A DNA stretch of 64,000 nucleotides from Alnus glutinosa (lineage: Eukaryota > Streptophyta > Magnoliopsida > Fagales > Betulaceae). Each line of letters starts with the position of its first letter. Position 1 is the stretch's first letter. Under the pieces are notes generated by a model. That model saw nothing but the letters and a program-made list of their open reading frames with translations. It ran no database searches and had not been told where the DNA came from. Below are positions 45,671-58,827 of the stretch, one piece after another. The stretch is from assembly GCF_958979055.1 (NCBI RefSeq), contig NC_084889.1, positions 6,788,261 to 6,852,260 of the forward strand, in the 5' to 3' direction. The translations under genes and the position numbers were made by a program.

Positions 45671-46380
45671 GCTCCGTTTGTTTCGACGTAAAATAGTTTC
45701 AAAGAAGTCATTTTTCAAGAAAATGTTTTTCGCTGAAAGCATTTTCCAGTGTTTGGTGTATACGGAAAATCACAATTTTTTATTTATTTTTTATTTTTTT
45801 ATATATATTTTTGGTCAATTATATTAACTTATAAAAATCAATTTTTATTCACAGCATATAAATATTAATGTAAAATAATATAAAAATCACCGGTGACGAG
45901 ATTCCATAACTGACCGGCACTTTCATCGGATTCTGACTAGTATTGTTGGAATCCGGACAGTTTCTTCAGAATCTGGGTTGGTCGGATTCCGGCCTTCCAT
46001 AGGCCGGAAGCCGGCACAGCCAGAATCCCTCCAAAACGACTAGAATTCGGCACAAAATGGCTGGAATCTGATCGTCCTGGTCTCCGAAATCTGGGATGAC
46101 TGGATTCCGGCAACAATGACCGGACGTTGTCGAATTTCGGCACTGGCCAGATTCCAGTGGTGGTCGATTACTTGAACGTGAAGGTCAACTGCATCGTTTA
46201 AAAAAGAGTCGAATGCGCCTGCCGTCTGGAGAAAAAACGTAAATCATTTTCCGAAATTCTAAACAATTTTGGTCAGATGGAAATCATTTTCCGGTTGACT
46301 ATTATTTTTACCCCCCACCAAACATTGAAAAATGTCAAAATCATTTTTCAGAAACCATGTTACTCCCAAACAAACGAAGC
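45671..46380. mobile_element. Non-autonomous DNA transposon, 710 bp
   Basis: Ends are inverted: GCTCCGTTTGTTTCG on the left and reversed GCTTCGTTTGTTTG on the right. ATTAT borders both sides (45666-45670 and 46381-46385). A TTA duplication with one extra TIR base is the alternative reading and would suggest PIF/Harbinger. The interior carries GGAAAATGATTTTC-type motifs near the ends and many GGATTCCGGC repeats in the middle; the 68-codon frame there is a product of those repeats. Confidence 0.65.
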
Positions 46381-46535
46381 ATTATATTTAGAATATATTC
46401 TAACACTGAGAAAGTGACATAAAAGAAACTTGCAGTGTAAAAAATGATATCCATCTCAAATGCGCGTAATTCTCACGTGATTTTTAAGTTAGATACTCGA
46501 TTAAATGTGCATGTCAGAATAAAAAATATATGCAT

Positions 46536-47139
46536 TTTTTTTTCGAACAAGTAGCATGTGCTACAATATATTGCTAAAAGCCCGAAGGCAATTACATGAC
46601 AAAGAGGTACAAGACCCCTAAATCATAAGCTAGAAGGATCTGACTTAAAAACAGCTGCCTAGCAATACATAAACAATACAAGGACACCGTTTGGGCCTCT
46701 CTTTACAATAACGCACACTCCTAAAAAAAGATGGCCGATCTAGCAACATGCCAATAAATAGTCCAGTACAAATTTAAGTATTACAAAGACAGTCTGTAAT
46801 CGGAAGAACACAGGAATAACACAAAATAGAGACCACACAAACAGCCAGAATCGGGGAGCGTCGTCACCGGAACCGGCGCGTGCAGAAGACGCGCCGTCGT
46901 CAGAAGCTCTTGAGAAGCGGAGGATGCCCGAAACCACCGATCACCGTCAACCACCACCGGAACGACAGACTGAGGCCCGCACGCGCAGCAGCGGGAGAAA
47001 ACTCCCTGGCGCGTGCTGGCCACGCGCCGAGCAGGAGGGACCACCACGGCCGTGGCTTGACACAACCGGACCAGAGGAAGCCGGCGACCACCACGGAAGA
47101 GCGCGTGTCAACAAAGAACCCGCCGAGGTCCACAGATCT
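46536..47139 (-). mobile_element. Truncated poly(A)-tailed retroposon, copy 1
   Basis: Starts on the plus strand with a T run (poly(A) on the minus strand) and GAACAAGTAGCATGTGCTAC, then CTAAAAGCCCGAAGGC. It becomes GC-rich, with CACGCGCCGAGCAGGAGGG and CACGGCCGTGGCTTG. The match to copy 2 ends where copy 2 begins (near CACAGATC). Frames on both strands lack recognisable domains. Confidence 0.6.
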
Positions 47140-48415
47140 TTTTTTTTTTTTGAACAAAGAAGCATGTGCTCCTTTCATTTCTAAAAGCCCAAAGGTATTA
47201 CAGAGATAGAATGAGAGGTACAAGACACCCCAACATTCAGTCAGACACAAATCTGACAAAGCAGTTGTCTAAACAATACACAAATATTACATGAACAACC
47301 CTTAAGCACCACCACTACAAATAAGTCCAGTAAGTATTTGTGCACTACAAAGACACTGTGAGACACACAGTCAACAAGGGAATATACAAACAGCACAGAA
47401 AAAACTCAAAACAACAGAGCCACCGTCGGGGAGGAATTCCGACGTCGGAGAGACAGCGCGTGGAAGCCACGCGCCATCCCTGGAGTTATCCCTGCACGAC
47501 CGACCACCAGAGAACACCGGACAGCACCGAACACAGTCGGAAAAGCAGAATGTGGCCCACACGCGCGGCCCAAGGCGAAAACCACCCTGACGCGTGCAAG
47601 CCACGCGCCGAGCAAGGAGGACCCACACGGCCGTGGTTGGCGGCGACTGGACCGGAAGAAGACTGGGAGGCCAGTGGAGGGGCGCGTGTCGTGAAGAAAC
47701 CGGCAACAAACTGTAGATCTGACTCGGAACGTCGGAGACACAAGAAGAAAAACTTCCCCAAAAGCCTACTCTAGATGAGCTTTTCTGCCATAACAACTAA
47801 GAAAAAACAAAGAAAACAAACCAAAGAAAAGCTCCATAGACCCAGAGGACTAGGAGGAGATCAGCTCCACTGGAGACAAAAACCAGGGAGAACAAAACTC
47901 TCCTGGAACAACCAGGAGAGAACAAAAGCCTCCATAGCCAGAAGGGCTGGGAGGAAAAACACTAGGGAGGAGGGAGGCGTGCCTCCCTCCCCCTTCACTG
48001 TGAAACCGAGGCCTCTTCCCCTCTGAAGGAAAATTTCTCGAGAGCAGAAGCTTTTCTAGATTGTTACCCTCAACTTTAGCACGACCAGACAAACCATCGC
48101 CGGAGACACCACGAAACGACCGCTCCCCTCAACCCACTGCTAGTGTAGCTTCTGCTAGAAAAAAACCAAAAAACAAACAGAAAGGAAAAACTCCAAAGCA
48201 TAAAGCTTGGAGGAAAGCAGCCACAACCGGAGACAAGCCGGGGGAACAAAACTCCACGGCCCTAGAGGCTGGGAGACTCCTAGCTTCCACTGGTACACAC
48301 CAGGGAAGGCCAAAAAAACCAGCTCCGGGAGGAGGGTGGCGTGAAGCCTCCCTCCCCCGGCGCAACAATGCTCAAGTTGTCTCTCTCTCTCTCTGGGCTT
48401 TTTTTTGAAGGATAA
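47140..48415 (-). mobile_element. Poly(A)-tailed retroposon, copy 2 (longer)
   Basis: Begins with T11 and GAACAAAGAAGCATGTGCTC, then CTAAAAGCCCAAAGG, matching the end of copy 1. The GC-rich body contains CACGCGCCGAGCAAGGAGG and CACGGCCGTGGTTGG. The remainder holds two internal repeats of a GGAGGAGGG-type block (about 47850-48000 and 48240-48360). Probably a non-autonomous LINE-like element of unknown family. Confidence 0.55.
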
Positions 48416-51400
48416 CTTTATCCTTCTAAAAATAAAGTGGCTATTATTTCATTTGTTTGTCGGATCGGTAAGAATACATAGGTTTATATGTTAGGAGGAG
48501 CCAAATCTACATCCAAAGATTATGCAGCTTGCCTTCAAACGCTGAGCAAAAGATATTACATGGATTTCTAACTTCCAAGACTCGAAACTAAAATGCCAAC
48601 CAACCGTCAATGAGCACCTTGCACGTTGTAAATAGTGGTTGGTTTTCCCTTTGAAGAGTCCCCAAATGTAAGTTTTGCAACAAGATCAACCCTAATAATT
48701 TAAGAAAAACCCAACTATAGGAATACACCGGTGGTATTGATTGACTACCCAAATAAAAGAATATGATTTTGCACACCGGTGATCCACAAAAACCCCCGGA
48801 AGCCTTCAAATAACCAAAAAGGACAACCCTTCACGACCGATTCGTCAAAAAACGACAGTCTTTCACGTCAGGTGCACCGGTCGCACAGCCACATGGACTC
48901 GGGTTTATGCTAATGTCAGCATTCGTAAGGCTCACATCAGTCTCTGTGCGAGACAATGCACAACAGTACACACAACCCAGAAAAAATTTAAGAAACTGCT
49001 CTCATACCAAGTTGAAGAAGAAAGAAGAGAAAGTTGGAGAAGCGAAATTGTTTTATTCCATGATATTGTTCCATACGTTTACATGGGTTTAAATAGGAAA
49101 TGAATACAAACTATTATGGAAAGAAATTGTTAGGAGATTACAATCAAAATAATAGAAATAAATAAGAAAATAAAAGCATGATAAATGGGTAGTTTCCATA
49201 TTCAACTAATTGTGTTTTCTAATTTTCATATGCACCAGATTGACCTAAGAACCTTGCTCATCAAGACCAGTGTTACACCGTTTCCCCACAAACTTATACC
49301 TGTTTTCTGCCCTACCATGAACAATTATGGAGACAATTAATGAAAATTCCAAAAGAAAAAAAATAATAATAATGACAATAATAATAGTGATAAGATAAAA
49401 TGACAAAAGAAGATTTGGGACTGCATTGGAATTTTTTTATTTCAAATCCTCATACAAAACCTACTTCTAGATAAGTTATAAGAGGGGAGAAAGGAAAAAA
49501 AGTTAAGAGAAGGAACCACCATAATTCGAAGTGAGCTGCACATGGTACTGGTAGATTATCAAATTCTACAACAATTTGACCCCAGCACTAGAGCTGACAA
49601 TTTTGAACACGGTGTGTGAATCCAACACAAACCGAATACGAAATCAGCGAATTAGGATTGAAAATTTTGATTTGTTTAATTAAATGAATGGGATTACATT
49701 TAACTTATGTAGTCTTATACCCATGCATTAATACGACCAAACCCGACACGCAAACAAAAATTTCCCCCCCTTCCCAGAACTAAGGGATGGTCATTTTGAC
49801 ACAAAATGTTAGTCATAGTCATGACTGGCTAACAATCGTGGTTGCAGCTAGGAAGGACATGCAACATGCTTGAATTGAGATCCATCCTATAGATGGGTTA
49901 CACAGCACAAAATTGGAGGACGGTCAGGCATGCCTCATCACTATTGGCTACAGTGACAACCATCAGAAGGATCAATAGTAGTCAGCAACTGAAGTAAGCA
50001 GTCCTGTTCTGTTTCATTTGCAGTTTGACAAAACTAATAATTAACATGTTCACTTGGTAACAGTAAATTTTGAGCCAACCACTAACCTTCCACAGTTGCA
50101 CTCAATGTTGGAGAAAGCAATCAAGGAACAGAACAACAAACTGTACTCAACATCTCAGAACCCTTTTGATACCAAGGATTAAGGAAACAAGAAACATGCA
50201 ACAGTAGGAGTGCAAAAAGATGTCAAAATACTTGTAAATCCTCCTATGTTATTCTTAGTCACTGAGTCACACGACAAGGGCAAAATACAAAACAATATTG
50301 AGCATATAAACATCACATGCACAAAGGAGCCACCTTTCTCGTCTCTTTCTAGGATTATTTCCTCTTTGAGTATCAACATAAAGGATAACAGTCAGCTATA
50401 ATAGTAATATCACCAAATTCTTCCCTAACATGTATCCTACCCTCTTCTCTCTCTTGTTTTATTTTTATTTTTTCCATGGCAATTGCTCATGCACTCAATG
50501 GGATTTGAACCTGTGACTTCGCCCAACACTCCAAAGTTAATGGAGGTGAAGATCCCATTGCAAGAATCATTCTTAGCAATTTGAACAAGCTCCCTTCAAA
50601 GCCAATAGGTGTATAAGTAGGCCGAGCTGAGTGAGTACTGAAGACTGATCTCATTTGGGAGCAACCACTACAACTGTCATATAGCAAGCATTATGGGCTA
50701 ATGGCTAAATATTAACATTACAGTACTGGTGGAGGTAACACCAACTTGGGCTTTCCTTTTTTCTTCTTTGGGTTTCCATTTCTTTTTTCTTTTACACAGT
50801 TTTAGCTTGTGCATAGGCAATAAAGGTTACTCCATTTGTACATATTCAAAGGTAAAAAACGAAACCGTCTACCCACCCAGAGAAAAAAAATCTTGTTCTT
50901 TAGTTTGTTTACTGTTCTGAACCTGTTAGGTAAATTTACCCCAAAATATTGTCCAAGTATTGCAGTACACTTTGATCAGAACTTAAGCAATTTCCTAACA
51001 CATCAGTTTCGTAGGTTGTGGAAGCCTGAAAGAAAATACGCGGAACATTGCAAAAGAATGCCATTATCATCACCAGCTTAAGCCGGTTACTAAAATATCA
51101 GCCAAGTTGGAGTTAGTATAAACCAGCTATCTAATCCCTTGATATCCCAAACAACTTCTTGCACGTAGATTCTTTAAGTAAGCATACCCTTAAGTAAATT
51201 AACAAGTTTAAAACAACTCCAGGTCAATCCACAACCAAGTTTCCAAACACCAAGAGACACGTCTTAGGAGTGATTACAAAACTTCAACAATTCTTAAGTT
51301 TTAGATTCTGTTATTATTAGTAAATACACCCTAAAAACTTATTGAATAACAAGATCTTAATTTTTGAGCTCAGTTATCCTCAAGACAGTAAAAAGTTTCC

Positions 51401-51498
51401 TTATGTTTGCTTAAGGTGTTTGCTTCCTTACTAAGATGTCATCAACCCTAGTCTTTCAGTAGGATGACCAAACATAGATACACATTCCTGTATCAATG
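48416..51498. other. Gene-free spacer
   Basis: AT-rich DNA with fragments reminiscent of retroelement ends, such as GAACCTTGCTCATCAAGACCAG near 49249 read as a longer block. A GGGATTTGAACCTGTGACTT stretch near 50499 recalls a tRNA T-arm but has no tRNA fold. No gene recognised. Confidence 0.4.
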
Positions 51499-51604
51499 TA
51501 ATTCTTTGTTAAGTTACTCTTGTATACTTCTTGTGTACTTGAGTTACATCTTTGCTTTTAATGAAATTTCGATTACTTATCAAAAATATAATTCTTTGTT
51601 AAGT
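51499..51604 (+). mobile_element. Very short LINE tail with 16-bp target duplication
   Basis: A 74-bp insert (51515-51588) with CTTGTATACTTCTTGTGTAC and a terminal CTTATCAAAAATA is flanked by TAATTCTTTGTTAAGT at 51499-51514 and 51589-51604. It is an extreme 5'-truncated LINE copy on the plus strand. Confidence 0.75.
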
Positions 51605-52003
51605 ACAATCCAAATTAGAGAAGATTATTTATAATTTAAGATTAAAGGGTCATATATGTAGTAGATAAATTTTTGGTGAGACATCCATATATTTACTAAA
51701 AATAGTCCTCGAATGTAAGGACACTTGAAGCATTTCAAAACGTCTACAACATACCCCCGTGCACAGTAGGTGCAGCCATCAAACAAATAGGGCTTTGTTT
51801 CTACACACGCATACACTACACACACACACACGCATGCACATGCACACACATGTACATACACATATCCATATATTATGAATAAAAATGAATCCCAAATACA
51901 TATTATGAAAGTCTTCCATAAGTCCATGATAATCACAAAGAAACAGGTAAACCAGGTCTTATTACTTACATGTAGTGTGAAAATTCAAAAGCCAAACATG
52001 GGA

Positions 52004-55000
52004 TTAAACTTGCCTGTTGCCACAATTCGATAAAACAAGGTAGACTGGATCTTCCAAATTGAGCTGGAACAGCTTCCAGGCAATGAAGAAACATGTAGTA
52101 ATACTAAAGCATTGGAGAAACAAAAATATTAGTAACAAGTCCAAACTACGTTAAAGCAGTCAGAACAATTTTATGCCCTATGCTGGTGTTAAAAGAGCAT
52201 GGACACCTAAAATGATAACATAGAAGAGATGTGCCCAACCAAAAAATTTCACACTTATAGTTTAATACCATATTTTTTTGGTTTAGTTGCTAGATTGTTG
52301 TACTGTAATAAGACAAAAAAAAAAATCTTGTCTTTGCTATTTTCAAATTTTTCAAAGGAGCATTATCTTATGTTGCTGAAACATACATGTAACGACCTAG
52401 AGAAAAGCGCTAGCCACATCTGCGCTATCACCCTAGAAGAACTAGTAAATTTGGAGTTTCCCTAGAATTCCTTATTAAGCTCAGTTTCACCAAATAACTA
52501 AGTAATGTGGGACTTAGCACTCATGATTATCTTTATAAACCACCAACTCTATGTGGGCTACTCATCTTCCTAATATGAGACCGAAGTGTTACAAACTATC
52601 CCTCTTAAACTTCTGACATCCTCGTTAGGGTCACATCATGCAAAGCTCGAATACCACATGGCCTGGCATTACTAGGTGGCTCTGATACTATTTGTAACGA
52701 CCTAGGAAAAAACGCTAACTACATCTGCGCTATCACCTCAAAAGAACTAATCAATTTGGGATTTCTCTAAAATTTCTTATAAAACTCAGTTTTACCTAAT
52801 AACTAGGCAATATAAGACTTAGCACTCATGACTATCTTTATAAACCGTCCACTCTACGTGGGTTACTCATCTTCTCAATATAGGGCTGAGGTGTTACAAT
52901 ACATTCATCTATATCCATACATAGACAAACACGAGTTTCGAAAAAAGGCATAATTTCTGAGAAAATTAAGAAAATTCATTGAATAACTTAATTCATGGTT
53001 TGTCCAAGATAGGAAGTAATCAACAACAATATGATGTCATGGATCCTTTCAAAGATAATAAATAATAACAGCAACAAGGTAGATGTCAAAACCATTTTTA
53101 TTAAGAAACATCATATTCTGGAGGCATAGAACTAGGTAATCCAGGCAATAAAAATAAATCTAAGGGCAGCAACATTAAAATCATCAGTGAAATGTTACCT
53201 GCCAAAAGATATCAATAGAATTATCCAAAAGATTGAACTAATCCAACTTGATTCCTTGTAGTTCACCCAAACCTGATATTTAAAATGGAAGTATGAACAT
53301 ACTAATTATACAGATATTAAAAATCCATAAATGTTAAACACTTACTATGCCAGGTAAATCTTCTGATACATCACAACCTTTTTTTTTATAAAAAAAAAAA
53401 AAAAAAAAAGAAAAGAAAAAAAAAAGAAAAAAAAAAAAAGAAAGAAAGAAAGAAAAAGAAAAAAAAAAAAAAAAAAAAAAAAGAAAGAAAGAAAGAAGAA
53501 GAAGAAAAGAAGAAAAAAATTGAATTTGATGAAATTCATTGGTCAGCAACGAAGTACAGAGTTTGAGGCACAAATATGAAAGAAGTCTAGCAGAAGGGGC
53601 AACTATGTAGAATAAGAATCAAATTTAGGCATAGTTTTTGGCAGCTGAAATTTGACACAAATTTAACAAGTTCAATGGGAAAAATTAATCTCTAATAATC
53701 AAATAGAAGAGATAAAATCCAGTCAAAATTTATAAATTTATTTTTCAGTTCTCATGCTTAAAAGTTTGATATGCTATTTGATAATGATTTTAACAGTAAG
53801 CAATATTTGTACTGGCATAATTTCTGATGTACTAGAGCCACATATAGCTGCATTATGTAACTAACTTGAGATCATCTCATAGGAGCACCCCTTTCACATT
53901 CCTCTTACTACTTTTCGCTCCCGGAAGAATAGATGAAATTCAAAATTATACTTAAAAAAAAATTAAAAAAAATAAAACTTGCGCTTTTAATAAGTTCTTT
54001 CCAGAAGCTGAACCTAGCGGTGCTTAAATTATTATTGAAAGATATATTCATTAATTAAAAAAGCTGATTCTAGGATTTCAGAAGCATAATACTAATTGGA
54101 TGTCCACTAGGATGATGATAGTCACAATGCAACACATAATTGCTTTTCGACTTTCTAGTAAAAGTTGATCAATCACTTCTCCATGTTCATTACAATTTAA
54201 GTGGTGACATCATTTGTTTTCAAAAAGAAACGAACCCACAAAAATGAAGGCACTTGGGACGTACTGATAGAGCCACAACATTGATATAGAAGTCGATTAG
54301 TGTTGCTTTCATCCACCTGCAAACATTTTATCAGAATCATTACATTCACATTACAGATAAATGACCTTCAGAAAGAGAAACTTGAAAAGGAAACATATAT
54401 GTCCCACGCACAAGCATGCACGAAAAGCAAGTGTAAAAGAAGCAAATGAGCTTTAGCTCAAATGGCATCTCCTTCCCTTTCGAGAACAGGATGGAGGGTG
54501 AGGTAAAAGTTCTAAACCCACTGGATGCGAGTGTAAGTTACAAATGAAAAAAGAAGGAAAAGAAGTAGCAAATGCAAAATTTATGTCAAATATATGATAC
54601 TAGTAACTTTCAATAATGATAGAACTGTTAAAAATGAAAAAGGAAAAATGAATATTGCTATAACACATTAGGTATTGGAATCTCAACCTAAAGTAGATAA
54701 ATCATAAGCCTGCTGAAAAAGGTAACCAGACTCATTTATCTAATCATGTCATAACATCAAGCCAAAACCTTAAAAATAGTTCGGTCTGAAGTGTCAATGA
54801 GCAATATCAAAAAAGGTGCCACCCATATGAAATGTATCCAAAATATGTAGTTTTTAAATTGTTCATCAAAAAGAGTTTTTTTTTAAAAAAAAAAAACAAA
54901 TAAATAATAAATAATAATAATACCGAGTGAAGAATATGAATCATAATGCAGGACAGTCTTAGAAACCTTGGAGGCTTGGGGCTGTATCGAAGGAATGTGG

Positions 55001-58000
55001 CAAGAGTTAATATACAGCAAACACTCTGGGCATGCCAGTTACAGGGGAAAAGAAATTCCTCTTATTTGGTAGAAACATACATGAGAGATAAACTAACAGG
55101 CATATATAATTAAACCAAAAGGCCTCAATAATATTTTAATATCCTTCTCTTCTAATTCCCTATGTTGGTCAGATTAGTCCCAACAGGAAGTGAGAGACTA
55201 CCCATGAGCACACTTGCCAACTCTCAATTTTAGATGGATTAAACCTACAATAGAAAAGTGGAAGGCCCGCAATTTGAAATCCAATCAGACAAACCAACCA
55301 GAGCATTGCATATCAGAATATTGTTTTAAGATTCCATGAAATAGTTTTTTATTATTCTACATCCTAATATAAAAAGACAGAATATTCATGACATTGAAAA
55401 GCAACTTATAACTGAGTCATGTTATACACCATCTTTTTATCCCCTCAAAGCTGATGTGATGTGGTCCCCCATAGCATGTGGTGCATGGCAATGGGTTTTG
55501 TTCGTTGGGGACCACACCACATCAGCTTTGGGGGATAAAATGATGGTGTATAGAATTACGCACTTACAACCAGACACAATGGACGGAAATTTACTAAGTA
55601 CTCTTCTTGTATGGGTAAGAACAAAATAAAAAGGGTGTAATTTTAAATATTGTTTGACTAGATCTTTTTTTCGTAATTGAAAATTAAAAGCCTAACCAAA
55701 ACGAAACTGCCTACATACTGATTCATCTAAGTGACGCTGAAACTATCTTATCTTGTGCTAGCTGTCATAACATGCCATCAATCCCCTCGATGTGCAGGAG
55801 TAATCCAAGTTGTTAGAGGCGGGCAGATTTACTGTGACATTCGCATGTCCAACCACAAGTGGCTTCAGCTAGTGAAAATAACTAGGAAAAATACAACTTA
55901 AGTAACTTCTTATCTAAAACTATCAGTATTGGAAGTTGATGTCAAGATAACCTCTAAGCAGTTTCATATGCTTCCTAAGAGATAGGATGGAACACTACAG
56001 CAGACATTTCCAGCCTGTCCCACTTAACCCAGATACAGGTTTTGCTTATATGCTAATAACGTTCCTCATACCCAATGCCTAATTTCTCAGCTTGAAATGG
56101 AAAAGACATCTTTCAAGACATGGATTACCAACAAAGATGTCATAGCATAACGGATATCGACTGAGAATTAATGGAAAAAGAAAGTGTAAATGAGGCTCAG
56201 GCAATTACAATTTACAGTTGCAAGAAGGAATGTAGAAATATGCTACTCTATAAGGTAAATCTAACCGAACAGGTAGCTTGCTGTACTGGCATGACTTAAG
56301 GTAACATCAAGTATTCTACATATAATGTAAAAACTTCTGTTGGATTCTTTGGAGTATTGATAATTATTTTTATAAAATCTAAATAGCAATGCTAAACATT
56401 ACCCATTATCCCCAGCATTAGTACAACAACAAAGCAGAATCTTTGAAGCATGAACATAATGCATCTAAGAACTCTCTTCTTCTTCTTTTTCACTTTGGTA
56501 CTAATTTTTCTTCTTTTTTTTTCCTCCACATGCATGTCTTCCACCTTTCACTTCTCCCACCACAGATTGCTTTCTTTTTCCCCTTACACGTTACAGTGAA
56601 TGACTTGAAGTCTTTGACACTTTGCAAAAGCATTGCCACTTTTCAAATCTTTATTTACGTGTCTGAAAGCCACCTCCGCAAAACATCGCCACATTTCTGA
56701 TCTTCACTTGCACGTTGCTGAAACCCATCGCCACATTTCAGTCGACCAACTACATGTTGCACCCATGCTCTGGGCCTTCAAACCACAACACTCCTCTCCT
56801 TCCTCTATTTAATCAACCATTCTTGCCGTTCAAGACATCAGCAACAAGTTAATTTTCAGATATTCTCGAGCTTCAAAGTTGTTCAACTCAAGAGGTAGTT
56901 TCAAAAGCCCTCTTTCCTTTTATTTTATTCAGCCTTTATTAATGCTTTTCTTTCCATCACTCGCACAAGACCCATTCCCCTTCTCCTTTTTTTTTTTCCC
57001 CTCTAAACTTTCAGATGGCACTCCACATCATTGTCCTCCTAGCAGGCATACTTATAGGGGTCGCAACCTATGACGACCCGCAGTTTTGGCCCATTGATGC
57101 AAACCAATGGGTCTATATTTGCTTTGATTGACCGTAGTGTTTAGTCAGTGATCTTTTTTTTTTGTTTATGTAAAGTTTAATGACACTGCAAGACCGGATT
57201 ACTTTGGAGGATGGTAGAAGCCCCCTTAAGCAACAGGACATAGACCGAACTGACCTTTTTGTATATGAACAGTGTTCTTTTGTGATCCCTAGCTTATTAT
57301 GTACTAACTGAAAATATTGCTGATATATAAAAAAATAAAATATATATATATGGAGTTAATGTTATGAAATTTATTTGGATGTTTTACTTTTCATGAACCT
57401 AAGTTCGCATTCCCCTTTATATCCCAAAACGGGGGTGTGACAACATAGATCCGTTTTGGGATATAAAGGAGAATACAAACTTAAGTTCATGAAAAGTAAA
57501 ACATCCAAACAAATTTCATAACATTAACTCCATATATATTTCTTTTCTTTTTTCTTTTTTATATATCAGCAATATTTTCAATTAGAACATAATAAGCCAG
57601 GGATCACAAAAGAACACTGTTCATATACAAAAAGGTCAATCCGATCTATGTCCTATTGCTTAGGGGCTTCTACCATCCTCCAAAGTAATTCAGTCCTGCA
57701 GTGTCATTAAACTTTACATAAATAAATAAAAAATAAAAATAAAAATAAAAAAAAAAAAAAAAGATCCCTGACTAAACACTAAGGTCAATCAAAGCAAACA
57801 TAGACCCATTGGTCTGCATCAATGGGCTAAAACTGCGAGTCGTCATAGGTTGCGACTCCTATAGGTATGCCTGCTAAGAGGACAATGATGTGGAGCGCCA
57901 TCTGAAAGTTTAGAGGGAAAATTGGTGAGTTCGACAACTTAGTAAGGAAAATACAACAAATACAGTATTTTTAGGAAACAAAGCTTAAATAAATCAATCA

Positions 58001-58778
58001 GATAAGATACATTTAACATTATGTAATTAATTCAATTGCAGGATAACCATTATGTAGCGTGTAAGTTTTAACATCCACCGGCCCAACTTCGCTATTTAAT
58101 CTTGAGCGGTGCAAGTTTGGCAGGCCCTAAATGACCAATCCCGAAGGACCTATACGCTCATCCTGTCGTCATAGGGGAGAGCCGTCGGGTTAGGAACTTC
58201 CCTAGGTGAAGACCCCCCCTAATCATAATCATAATATCGGGTTAGGGACCGATAGCCCACACTTTTGGTGTGGTTGCCATGCTACCCATATAATCATAAG
58301 ATCCGGATCATATCATGATGATACCGTGGTTAAAACTTATATGATACATGCACATATAACAATACGATGATGTCATCAACTCTCGCTCCATGGAGCACAT
58401 GGAACATACACAGTATCACATCAACTTGCTCATATGGTGCATAAATATAATTATGCATAACCTCATAAAGTCCCAACCATAATATTGTAACATGAGTAAT
58501 GATGAAATTTTAAAGGCAAGTAATATAGAGAAGAAAAAAGGATTTTAGGAAAATTCCCGACTTTTTCTTTTGAAAAAGTTTTATTAAAATTTTGCCGGGG
58601 TTTTTAAGGTTGTGTTTCCCTTACCTCGGTGATCCTGAGTGAAATCTTAGTTACTTCTGCCTAGATTAGATCATAAAAATACATTTTTAGAGAATATTCA
58701 AAGATAGACAAATATATTGAAAGAATGCTGTATATTCAGCAAGATCAGTACCTATAAACTTGTACAGTATGTTGAATC

Positions 58779-58827
<49 letters not shown>

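Noticed and set aside
46740-48408. Several overlapping 60-144-codon frames on both strands
   Set aside because: High GC lowers stop frequency; the same region is open in many frames, and no protein family is recognisable. Explained by the retroposon pair.
50490-50560. GGGATTTGAACCTGTGACTT resembling a tRNA T-arm
   Set aside because: No acceptor stem, D-arm or anticodon arm can be folded around it; probably part of a tRNA-derived or LTR repeat.
53334-53573. Phe/Leu-rich open frames
   Set aside because: They are the complement of the pure purine tract.
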